From assembly GCA_039698075.1 (NCBI GenBank), contig JBDKTJ010000003.1, positions 31,531 to 95,530 on the forward strand: a stretch of DNA of 64,000 nucleotides, read 5' to 3'. Positions within the stretch are counted from its first letter, which is position 1, and every line of letters begins with the position of its first letter. Source of the DNA: JAJFVC01 sp039698075. Its GTDB lineage: Bacteria > Planctomycetota > Planctomycetia > Pirellulales > Thermoguttaceae. Below, piece after piece: positions 8,236 through 15,953 of the stretch. The notes under the pieces are model-generated. The model was not told the origin of the DNA. It did no database searches and was given only the letters and a program-made list of their open reading frames with translations. Both the position numbers and the translations under genes were made by a program.

Positions 8236-8603
8236 GAGTGGTTTCCTACGTGGAGCCGCTGGATTTCGCCGCCGAGACGCATTTTCCCGTCGCACGATCA
8301 GGGCGGCGTTCTTGACCTTCCCAATCCCTATTGTATTTAGCCGCGAACTCGCCGCGAAAGGGGACGCCGGACAATTCGTGCCGAAACACCCGTCCATAGG
8401 ATGGTGCGGCAATTCGCTCAATGAAGGGTTTTGCTTGACTCTCGGGTCGGTCCCCGACACAATGAACCTAAGGGCGGCAGGGCCGTCGACCAGTGCAAGC
8501 GGCCGCTCGATTGGCTCCCATTCGCTCCCGTTGGTCGCTGATCTTTGTGAAAAAATTCACGATCTTTCGGATGAGTCATCCAGTGAGAAAAGGCGAACCG
8601 ACC
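8236..8603. other. Divergent promoter region of the two VWA/DUF4159 clusters
   Basis: 368 bp without a supported gene. Plus strand: TTGACC (8312-8317), 16 nt, TATTTA (8334-8339), and the better pair at 8435-8463. Minus strand: a TACAAT -10-like hexamer (reverse complement of 8330-8335), with only a poor -35 partner, about 95 bases before the ATG at 8235. The two outward -10 boxes almost coincide, so the divergent operons could be co-regulated. No operator palindrome was found. Confidence 0.5.
8435..8463 (+). promoter_or_regulatory. Sigma70-like promoter for the DUF4159 operon
   Basis: TTGACT (8435-8440), 17-nt spacer, CACAAT (8458-8463). It would give a leader of about 135 nt before the ATG at 8604, which has a purine-rich ribosome-binding site (GAGAAAAGG). 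Confidence 0.45.
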
Positions 8604-10166
8604 ATGAAACCAAGCGGCATGTTGCGGGCGGTCGGTTTTTCGCGACGCGATTTTTTGGACCGGCTGGGTCTGCTGGCCGCCGCGGCCGGTGGTTTGGGAG
8701 GGGTCTCGCCGGCCATTGCCGAGGACCGTGAGGGTCCGGTCGATTGCGGACCGCCGCCTGCCGCCAAGCAGCAGCATCAGACGGGCGGCGAATCCGGTCC
8801 GCCGCTTCCGCTTCCGGTCACTCCGTTGCGTCGCAGCGAAAAAAAGCGTCCGCCCAGGCCGCCGGCCCTGGTTGGCAAAGTCGCCTTGGGCGCGACGCGC
8901 TGGACCACCAAGAACGACAAGCGGGTTGCCTACCGCGACTGGATGACCGACCCGGCCGACGTCATCACGCTGTTGAGTTGGCTGAACCAAACGCTGCGGA
9001 TCAACTATCGCGCCGTCGATGTGGATTTCTCGCATTTCTCGTTCGATCCCCGCGAGTTGCCGGCGCTGCTGTTGGCCGGTCACAACCATTTTGAATTGAA
9101 CGACGAGATTCGCGGACGGCTTGCCCGTTATGTGATGGACGGCGGGACGATTTTGGCCGACGCCTGTTGCGGTTGGAACGATTTCTCGGAGTCGTTCCGC
9201 CGCGAGATCGAACGGATCTTCCCGAATCGGCCGCTCCAGAAAATGCTGCCCGAGGAGCCGGTCTATTCGTCCTACTACAAGCTCGGCGACTTGACCTACA
9301 AACGCGGCGACGGCTCGACGTTCACCGAGCCGCCGTGCCTGGAGGGGATCGACTTCGGCTGTCGGACGGGCGTTCTGTTTTCGTCGCGCGACATGACTTG
9401 CGGCTGGGATGGGCACGAGCATCCGCGCGGCACGCGCGTCGTGATCGACCAGGCCCGGCAGCTTGGCGCCAATCTGATCACGTATCTGTTGGGCAGCTTC
9501 CAGTTGGGCCGTTTTTTGAGCACCGCAAAGGTGTATTACGACGCCGCCGCCCCGACGCGTGACGATTTCGTGTTTGCGCAATTGGTGCACGACGGCGATT
9601 GGGACCCCGATCCGTCGGCCGTCCACAATCTGTTGAAATTCGTCCGCGACAACTCGACGATGGAGGTGAAGTTCAAGCGGGAAAACGTCCGGCCGACCGA
9701 TCCGAAGGCGGCGGAATATCCGTTGTGGTACATCACCGGCCATCGCGATTTCGCCTGGACCGCCGAGGAATCGGCCGCGTTGGGACGCTATCTGAAAGCG
9801 GGCGGGCTGTTGCTGGCCGACGCCTGCTGCGGACGGCTGGCCTTCGACGCCGCGCTGCGCCGCGAACTCTCGAAGGCGCTGCCCGAAAGCCGGCTCGAAC
9901 GCCTGCCGCTCGATCATCCCGTTTATCATTGCCATTACGACATCAAGCAGGTGGAGTACACGCCGCGCGTGCGGGAAGATTTCGGAAACTTCAGCGAGCC
10001 GCAACTGGAAGGCGTCACGCTCGACGGCCGACTGGCGGTCGTCTATAGCCGGTTCGACCTGGGCAACGGTTGGGAACAGTTTCCACATGCCTACAGTTAT
10101 GGGTTGCGTGAGCAATCGGCGTTGCAGATCGGCGCGAACGTGCTCGTGTCGGCCGTGACGCATTAA
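8604..10166 (+). CDS. Tat-exported protein with two tandem DUF4159 domains
   Basis: 520 residues from the ATG at 8604, chosen because it places a twin-arginine signal (SRRDFLDRLGL, R14-R15, then an Ala/Gly-rich helix) at the N-terminus. The body holds two copies of a DUF4159-like module. The matching pieces are YVMDGGTILADACCGW in the first copy and YLKAGGLLLADACCGR in the second, each followed by a REI/REL-x(3-4)-F/LP segment and a 'PVY' loop. The two CC pairs are conserved between the copies. DUF4159 is related to the GATase-like domain of large membrane VWA proteins; its activity is unknown. The next gene starts 11 bp after the stop. Confidence 0.85.
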   Translation: MKPSGMLRAVGFSRRDFLDRLGLLAAAAGGLGGVSPAIAEDREGPVDCGPPPAAKQQHQTGGESGPPLPLPVTPLRRSEKKRPPRPPALVGKVALGATRWTTKNDKRVAYRDWMTDPADVITLLSWLNQTLRINYRAVDVDFSHFSFDPRELPALLLAGHNHFELNDEIRGRLARYVMDGGTILADACCGWNDFSESFRREIERIFPNRPLQKMLPEEPVYSSYYKLGDLTYKRGDGSTFTEPPCLEGIDFGCRTGVLFSSRDMTCGWDGHEHPRGTRVVIDQARQLGANLITYLLGSFQLGRFLSTAKVYYDAAAPTRDDFVFAQLVHDGDWDPDPSAVHNLLKFVRDNSTMEVKFKRENVRPTDPKAAEYPLWYITGHRDFAWTAEESAALGRYLKAGGLLLADACCGRLAFDAALRRELSKALPESRLERLPLDHPVYHCHYDIKQVEYTPRVREDFGNFSEPQLEGVTLDGRLAVVYSRFDLGNGWEQFPHAYSYGLREQSALQIGANVLVSAVTH

Positions 10167-10177
10167 GGAATCGAACC

Positions 10178-13100
10178 ATGTCGCCGGCGGCCGAACAAGT
10201 GATCGAACGACTCGACGCCACGCGGCAGAAGTGGTGGCTTTTCTCGCTATTGAGCACCGCGTCGCTGGCGATTTGCGTTTCGCTGGGCGCGCTGATGCTT
10301 TGCCTGGCGGCCGATTCGCTTTGGCGGTTTTCGCAGCCGACGCTCATCGCGCTTTTTTCGGCCTGGGTGGCGCTGAGCGCCCTGATTTTCGCCGGCCTGA
10401 TCCGACGGCTGCTGCGCGGCCAACGCAGCATCGAGGCCGTCGCCCGGCGTTTGGAAACCGAATTTCCCGAACTCGGCAGCCGGCTGATCAACGTCGTCCA
10501 GTTGGCCGAGGACGAACGAAACGTCGATCGCCAATTTTGCGAGGCCGCGGTCCGACAATCCGCCGCCGAAATCGGTCCGCTCGCCTTCGACCGGGCCGCC
10601 TACCATCATTCGCGCTGGCGACGGCTTCGCGAGTGCATGCAAATGCCGCGCGATTTGATCGAATCGCTCGTGGTCTTGAGTCTGCTGATTGCCGCGGCCA
10701 TGCTCGGCCCGCGATGGCTTCCGGCCTGGAGTTCCTCGGCTTCGCGCATCCTGACGCCTTGGCAATTCACGCCATCGGTCGGCGCGGTTCGGATTGTGAA
10801 GGTCACGCCGGGCGACGCCGACGTGTTGCTCGGCGCCAGCGTGGCCATCGTGGCGGAAATCGACAATCCCGACCGTCTCGTCCACCGGGGTACGTTGTTC
10901 GTCCGGCCCGAAGGCGAGCCGGAATCGCCCCTGCCCATGACCGCCGACGAAAGTTATCGGCGATACCAGGCCGTCGTTCCTTCGGTCCTGAAACCGTTTC
11001 GGTATTGGCTCGAGGTGGGCGATTCGCAAACGGCGGCGTTTTCGATCCGCGTGCGGGAAAAACCGATCGTTGCCGGCTCGGAGGTCGTTTTCCACTTTCC
11101 GGAGTATCTCCAGCGAAAGGACGAACCGGCCGGCTCGTCGGGCTTGGATCTCGAAGCCCCGCAGTTCACCGTGGCCGAGTTGCGGCTAAAAACCTCGTCG
11201 CCCATCGCCAAAGGTTTTTTGGAGGCCGACGGCGAGCGTGTGACGGGCCTCGTGTCGGACGACGGACGACGGCTTTCGGCGTCGCTGCCGATGTGGAAAA
11301 ACGGTTCCTACGCGGTTCATTTGTTGGACGACGGCGGCCGAGGCGATCCCAGTCCGCGGTTGAATCGCATCACGGTGCAGACGGACCAGCCGCCGACGGT
11401 CGAGCTGCTCAAACCGGCCCCGCACACGACCGTGGCCCCGTCGACGACGGTGCAGATCGCCGTGCGCGCCGGCGACGATCACGGATTGGGACAAGTGCGC
11501 GTGGAAATGAAAGTGGCCGCCTCCTCCGAGACGGAGTCCGACGACGCGGAACGTCCGATCGCGGTGGTCCGCCAATGGAACCATTTCGGCGACGCATCGA
11601 CCACGTCCGTCGTGCGGCGTTGCGAGATCCGACTGACGCCGAAATTGATTCAACCGGGCCAAACGTTGTTGGTGCGCGCCGTGGCCCGGGATCGCCGTTC
11701 GATCCACGATGGGGGGCTCGATCTGCGTCCGCAAGAGACGACAAGCGGTTGGTGCGCGGTGAAAATCGTCACGGACGCAGCCCAAGCGACGGAAGCCGTC
11801 AACCAAATGCAAAGCCTCCACGCCGTTCTGCAACAAATGCTCGAAAAACAAGTCGCGGCCCGCGTCGACGCAGGCAGAGAAAAGGCGGAACTTGCGAAAC
11901 GGAAAAATCCGTCTTCGGCCGACGTCTCCATCCGGTCGAGACAAATTGAGATTCAGAAATCCGCCGTCGCGTTGACGGAGTCGCTCGCCAAGGCGCAGGG
12001 CGACGAGTTGTCGGCGGTTCGACGCGCTCTCGCGGCGCTTTCGACCGGCGAAATGCTGTCGGCCGTCGCGCAGTGCGACGCGCTCGTACAGCCGCAGTCG
12101 CCGGCGGACCGAGCCGCGACGCTTGAGTCGCTCATCGCCGGGCAAGACCGCGTGATCGCGACGCTGCGCAAGTTGCTCGGCGCGATGCGCCACGCGCAGG
12201 CCGAAGCGTCGTCGGAGATGAAAAAACGGCCCGGCGGCGATCTACCCAACGATGCACGACAGAAGCTGGCCGAGCTGCGAGACCGGCTCGACAAGTTCCT
12301 AAAGCAGCAGAAAAAGGTGATCGAAGCGAGCGAAAATCTCGCCAAGACGCCGGTTGAGGATTTTACGAAAGAGCAAGAAGCGTTGCTGCAAAGTCTGGCC
12401 GCGGCGGAAGACGATCTGGCGAAGTTCATCAACGAGTTGCACTCCGATTTCAGTAAACTGCCGGAGCAGGATTTCGCCAATCCTTCGACGGCCAAGGAGC
12501 TGGTTGACATTCAGACGCAGTTAAAAATGGCCGAGGACGCGCTGACCAAGAAATCGACCGACATCGCCGTCCCGTTGGAACAGTTGGGCTACGAGATGGC
12601 CGAGGAGTTGAAGACCAACTTGGAGAAATGGCTGCCCGACTCGCCCGACCGCGAAAAGTGGAGCCAAGAGGAATCGCCGACCGACAAGGATAAAGAGGCC
12701 CCGATGGCCGAACTGCCGGGCGAGTTGGAGGACATGGTCGGTGAACTGATGGAACAGGAGGAAGACCTGTTCGATGAAATGGAAGACGTTTCGAGCAGCG
12801 CGGCCGACTCGCTCGACAAGGGCGCCGGTTGGGACGCGGTGGACGGTCCGATCTCAAACATGTCGGGCAAAGGCGTCACGGGCAACCGGCTGCCCAACAC
12901 CAGCGAGATCGGCGGTCGAGCCGGCGAAGGACGGCAGGCCAAATCGAGCGGCGAGTTCGTCGGCGATGAGGCCGTCGGCAAAGGCGGACGCCGCACGCCC
13001 AGCCGATTGGCGCCCGATCCGTTCGTGCAAGGCGACATCAAGGATCGCAGCGGACAGTCGGCCGGCGGCGCGACCGGCGGGGGCAAACGAAGCGGGCAGG

Positions 13101-13528
13101 GGGGTGAAGGGCTCGAAGGTCCGCAGCCGCGAGGGATCGACCCACGCGACGCCCAACGACTGGCCGGACGTCAGGCTCAATTGCGAAACAAGACGGAGGC
13201 CGTCAACCTCCAACTTCAAGTGAAAAACTTTCATCACACCGACCTGAAGAAAACCATCGAAGCGATGGCGCAGGTCGAACGCGACTTGAAGGCCGGCCGC
13301 TATCAAAACGCGATGCGACAACGGCCCGTGCTGTTGGATGGCTTGAAGAATGTCAAGCAACACCTCCAAGGCGAATTCGAAGTCCGGCAAGACACCACCA
13401 CGAACCTGCCGTCCGACGTCCGAAAAGAAATCCTCGGCGGAATGAAAGATCCGTCGCCCGCCGGATGGGAAGCATTGAACCGCCGGTATTTTGAACGACT
13501 CTCTGGAGGGAAAAACGAGAAACCGTAG
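10178..13528 (+). CDS. Giant membrane-anchored coiled-coil protein (DUF4175-like)
   Basis: 1116 residues. Helices at about 20-45, 53-77 and 163-180 anchor it; residues 200-520 form a beta-rich, probably extracytoplasmic part. From about 530 to 870 it is highly charged and alpha-helical, with long coiled-coil stretches (for example KLAELRDRLDKFLKQQKKV). A Gly/Arg/Lys-rich low-complexity segment (about 900-1000) and a final basic helical piece follow. Topology and neighbours match the DUF4175-like proteins found with DUF4159 proteins. It probably scaffolds the envelope complex; no catalytic motif is visible. The ATG at 10178 follows GGAATCGAACC. Confidence 0.75.
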   Translation: MSPAAEQVIERLDATRQKWWLFSLLSTASLAICVSLGALMLCLAADSLWRFSQPTLIALFSAWVALSALIFAGLIRRLLRGQRSIEAVARRLETEFPELGSRLINVVQLAEDERNVDRQFCEAAVRQSAAEIGPLAFDRAAYHHSRWRRLRECMQMPRDLIESLVVLSLLIAAAMLGPRWLPAWSSSASRILTPWQFTPSVGAVRIVKVTPGDADVLLGASVAIVAEIDNPDRLVHRGTLFVRPEGEPESPLPMTADESYRRYQAVVPSVLKPFRYWLEVGDSQTAAFSIRVREKPIVAGSEVVFHFPEYLQRKDEPAGSSGLDLEAPQFTVAELRLKTSSPIAKGFLEADGERVTGLVSDDGRRLSASLPMWKNGSYAVHLLDDGGRGDPSPRLNRITVQTDQPPTVELLKPAPHTTVAPSTTVQIAVRAGDDHGLGQVRVEMKVAASSETESDDAERPIAVVRQWNHFGDASTTSVVRRCEIRLTPKLIQPGQTLLVRAVARDRRSIHDGGLDLRPQETTSGWCAVKIVTDAAQATEAVNQMQSLHAVLQQMLEKQVAARVDAGREKAELAKRKNPSSADVSIRSRQIEIQKSAVALTESLAKAQGDELSAVRRALAALSTGEMLSAVAQCDALVQPQSPADRAATLESLIAGQDRVIATLRKLLGAMRHAQAEASSEMKKRPGGDLPNDARQKLAELRDRLDKFLKQQKKVIEASENLAKTPVEDFTKEQEALLQSLAAAEDDLAKFINELHSDFSKLPEQDFANPSTAKELVDIQTQLKMAEDALTKKSTDIAVPLEQLGYEMAEELKTNLEKWLPDSPDREKWSQEESPTDKDKEAPMAELPGELEDMVGELMEQEEDLFDEMEDVSSSAADSLDKGAGWDAVDGPISNMSGKGVTGNRLPNTSEIGGRAGEGRQAKSSGEFVGDEAVGKGGRRTPSRLAPDPFVQGDIKDRSGQSAGGATGGGKRSGQGGEGLEGPQPRGIDPRDAQRLAGRQAQLRNKTEAVNLQLQVKNFHHTDLKKTIEAMAQVERDLKAGRYQNAMRQRPVLLDGLKNVKQHLQGEFEVRQDTTTNLPSDVRKEILGGMKDPSPAGWEALNRRYFERLSGGKNEKP

Positions 13529-13570
13529 GGGGAACGTCGTTCGGAGATGGTCGCTTGGTCTGGTCGGGAA

Positions 13571-13603
13571 CGGTCCGTGTGAGAAGGAAAAAGGGGAAAT
13601 GGG
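13571..13603 (+). repeat. Solitary copy of the GxxExxY-unit end plus purine heptamers
   Basis: CGGTCCGTGTGAG (13571-13583) matches the 13-bp inverted repeat at 4891 at 12 of 13 bases. As there, it is followed by a G/A tract containing AAAGGGG (13590) and AAATGGG (13597). A pyrimidine-rich tract (about 13663-13694) lies on the other side, so the region can fold back on itself, but there is no nuclease gene between the arms. Confidence 0.7.
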
Positions 13604-13700
13604 AAAAAAGGAAAGAGCGGAAAGCGATACGACTTGCCTCGTGGAGAGAACCTCTTCTGTTTTCTTCCCTTTTCCCCATTTTTCCATTTTTCCTGTTGCG

Positions 13701-14771
13701 ATGGCTGTATTGCTGTGTGCGACGATGCTTGCGGCGGCGTTTGCCTCGGACGAGAAGAAGGTTGTCATTCCCTTCGATTTCGTTTCGACGTTCGACGACG
13801 GCCGTTACGGTCAAATGGTCGGCGATTTGATCTGGAAGAAACTCTCTCGCCAAGGCGGATTCATTTTGCCGGAATCGATGCTCGACGTGCGAGAGTATTG
13901 CCAGTCGCATCACATCACGGTTTCGCCGGAGATGGATTTGGCGACGGTCGAAAAGATCGTCCGATCCGATTTCAACGCGGAGATCGGCGTTTGGGGGCGC
14001 GTCGAACGCGCGCCGGACGCTGCGGCGGACGTCTACGATTTGACGATTTGGTGCGTCGATTTTTCGACCCCCTCGAAACCCCGGGTGATTTATCAAACGA
14101 AAACCCGCACCCGCTCGGTCAGCGAAATCCCGCACCGCTATGTCGCGGCGATGCTCGACGCGCTCGGTCCACGTCCGCCGGCCGGTCCGTCGACAGCGAA
14201 TCCCGCGGCCGAAGAGAACTGGCGCACCCGGCCCAACCTGGTGCTTGGCGATTTTCAACGCGGCAAGGACGGCGTGCCCAATGGCTGGGAGAAAGTGGCC
14301 GGCCAGCAACGCGAACCGCTGGGCGGATTGGTCCGGTGGGCCGACGAACGCGGAAAATCCGACAACCAAGTCGTGCGGTTCACGCTCGACAAAAACGTCG
14401 CCGAAAACGAGGGCGTGATGTATTACAGCCAGCGTTTTCCGATCCGCCCGGGCGCGACCTATCGGTTTCAGTGTCGGTGGCGGTCGAACGGACCGGCAGT
14501 CAAAGTCTTCGTGAAGTGTTATGATGAGCAACGCGGTCCTTACGACGCCGCGACCAAACAGCCGCGCGAGGTCTACCGCTGCCAGATGAACTTGAAGGGC
14601 GAGCCGAACGTTTGGAACACGCACGCCGAAGATTTTACGCCGAACCATCCGAGATATTCGCCGAAGTGGGGCCGCGTGATGCTTTACGCCTATTTGAAAC
14701 CCGGCGAGGTCGAGTTTGACGACGTCGTGGTCAAGCTGATCCAAGAATCATCGCGCGCTCAAGAGGATTGA
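13701..14771 (+). CDS. Exported protein of unknown function with C-terminal sugar-binding-like domain
   Basis: 356 residues from the ATG at 13701, giving a short signal peptide (MAVLLCATMLAAAFAS). An open frame to 13491 runs through the purine repeat and would give a Lys/Glu low-complexity leader, so it is rejected. Residues about 20-150 have the alternating alpha/beta look of periplasmic TolB/FlgT-type N-domains (FDDGRYGQMVGDLIWKKL). Residues about 180-350 resemble a jelly-roll carbohydrate-binding module (VLGDFQRGKDGVPNGWEKV, and a terminal VEFDDVVVKLI). I do not recognise a named family. The stop overlaps the next start by one base (TGATG), so it belongs to the same operon as the radical SAM gene. 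Confidence 0.7.
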   Translation: MAVLLCATMLAAAFASDEKKVVIPFDFVSTFDDGRYGQMVGDLIWKKLSRQGGFILPESMLDVREYCQSHHITVSPEMDLATVEKIVRSDFNAEIGVWGRVERAPDAAADVYDLTIWCVDFSTPSKPRVIYQTKTRTRSVSEIPHRYVAAMLDALGPRPPAGPSTANPAAEENWRTRPNLVLGDFQRGKDGVPNGWEKVAGQQREPLGGLVRWADERGKSDNQVVRFTLDKNVAENEGVMYYSQRFPIRPGATYRFQCRWRSNGPAVKVFVKCYDEQRGPYDAATKQPREVYRCQMNLKGEPNVWNTHAEDFTPNHPRYSPKWGRVMLYAYLKPGEVEFDDVVVKLIQESSRAQED

Positions 14772-15880
14772 TGAGCGACCGATTCGCTGAAGGAACCAAG
14801 ACCATCGCACACGCTCAGGAATATACCGCGAACGACTTCGGCGTAAGCCCGCTGATGTTCTATTACGAAACGACGCAGGCCTGCGATTTGGTGTGCAAAC
14901 ACTGTCGCGCTTCGGCCCAGGAGCAAGCGGCCCCCGGCGAGCTTTCGACGGACCAAGCCAAGGCGTTGTTCGACCAGGCGGCCTGTTTTCCGCGGCGTCC
15001 GACGTTGGTGCTGACCGGCGGCGATCCGTTAAAGCGGCCCGACCTGTTCGAGCTGATCCGCCACGCGCGGTCCGTGGGCTTGCAAGTCGCGTTGACGCCG
15101 GCCGCCACGCCGTTGGCCACGTTCGAGGCGTTGGCCGCCGCACGAGACGCCGGCGTCGACCGGCTGGGCATCAGCCTGGACGGGGTGGACGTCGCCACGC
15201 ACGACGCTTTTCGCGGGTGGCCGGGCAGTTTCGACCGGACGATGCAAATGCTGGCCGACGCTCGAACGCTGCGGATGCCGGTCCAACTGAACACGACCGT
15301 CACCCGGCGCAACGTCGACCAGATCGACGCGATGGCCGAATTGTTGGCCGGACTGGGCGTCGCCATGTGGTCGGTGTTTTTTTTGGTGCCCGTCGGACGC
15401 GGCGTCGAAGAACAACGGATTTCGCCCGACGAATATGAAGCGGTGTTCGAGCGGCTTTGGCGTCAGTCGCAACGGCGTCCGTATGCGATCAAAACGACCG
15501 AAGCGCCGCACTACCGTCGCTACGTATTGCAGCAGGGCGGCGATCCGCTGGCCGGACCGCACGGTTCGCGGCCTTCACAACGCCGGGCGCCGCTGGGCGT
15601 GGGCGACGGCAAAGGCATTATGTTCGTCGGCCACACCGGCGAAATCTATCCCGCCGGGTTTCTGCCGATCCGATGCGGACGATTCCCCGACAATTCGTTG
15701 ATCGAGGTGTACCAAAACCATCCGGTCTTTCTGGCGTTGCGAGATCCGGATCGGTTCAAGGGTCGCTGCGGCGTCTGCGAGTATCGCCACGTGTGCGGCG
15801 GAAGTCGCGCCCGAGCCATGGCGCTGACCGGCGATTATCTGGAGTCGGACCCCGACTGCAACTATCAGCCGAAATGCTGA
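14771..15880 (+). CDS. Radical SAM/SPASM enzyme (TIGR04053-like)
   Basis: 369 residues. The radical SAM cluster motif is C38-DLV-C42-KH-C45, followed by the glycine motif TGGDPLKRPDL. The C-terminus carries a SPASM-like cysteine set (GRCGVCEYRHVCGGSRARA, then DPDCNYQPKC) that can hold additional [4Fe-4S] clusters. Spacing and the YPAGFLPIRCG segment recall the TIGR04053 family, whose relatives modify heme precursors or peptides; its substrate is unknown. No short precursor peptide is evident next to it. It is translationally coupled (TGATG) to the preceding exported protein and ends the plus-strand operon, converging on the glycosyltransferase gene across 73 bp. Confidence 0.87.
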   Translation: MSDRFAEGTKTIAHAQEYTANDFGVSPLMFYYETTQACDLVCKHCRASAQEQAAPGELSTDQAKALFDQAACFPRRPTLVLTGGDPLKRPDLFELIRHARSVGLQVALTPAATPLATFEALAAARDAGVDRLGISLDGVDVATHDAFRGWPGSFDRTMQMLADARTLRMPVQLNTTVTRRNVDQIDAMAELLAGLGVAMWSVFFLVPVGRGVEEQRISPDEYEAVFERLWRQSQRRPYAIKTTEAPHYRRYVLQQGGDPLAGPHGSRPSQRRAPLGVGDGKGIMFVGHTGEIYPAGFLPIRCGRFPDNSLIEVYQNHPVFLALRDPDRFKGRCGVCEYRHVCGGSRARAMALTGDYLESDPDCNYQPKC

Positions 15881-15953
15881 AGAGACCATTCCTCGCTTCG
15901 ATGGCCCTCGACGGCAAACGAAACGGGGTCGGTCGTCTTCCGAGCGAGAACGG

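Noticed and set aside
8236..8460. Longer start for the small exported protein (to 8460)
   Set aside because: It would hide the signal peptide and run through the divergent promoter region.
8418..10163. 581-codon minus-strand open frame opposite the DUF4159 gene
   Set aside because: Shadow frame; the plus strand has a Tat signal and a duplicated domain.
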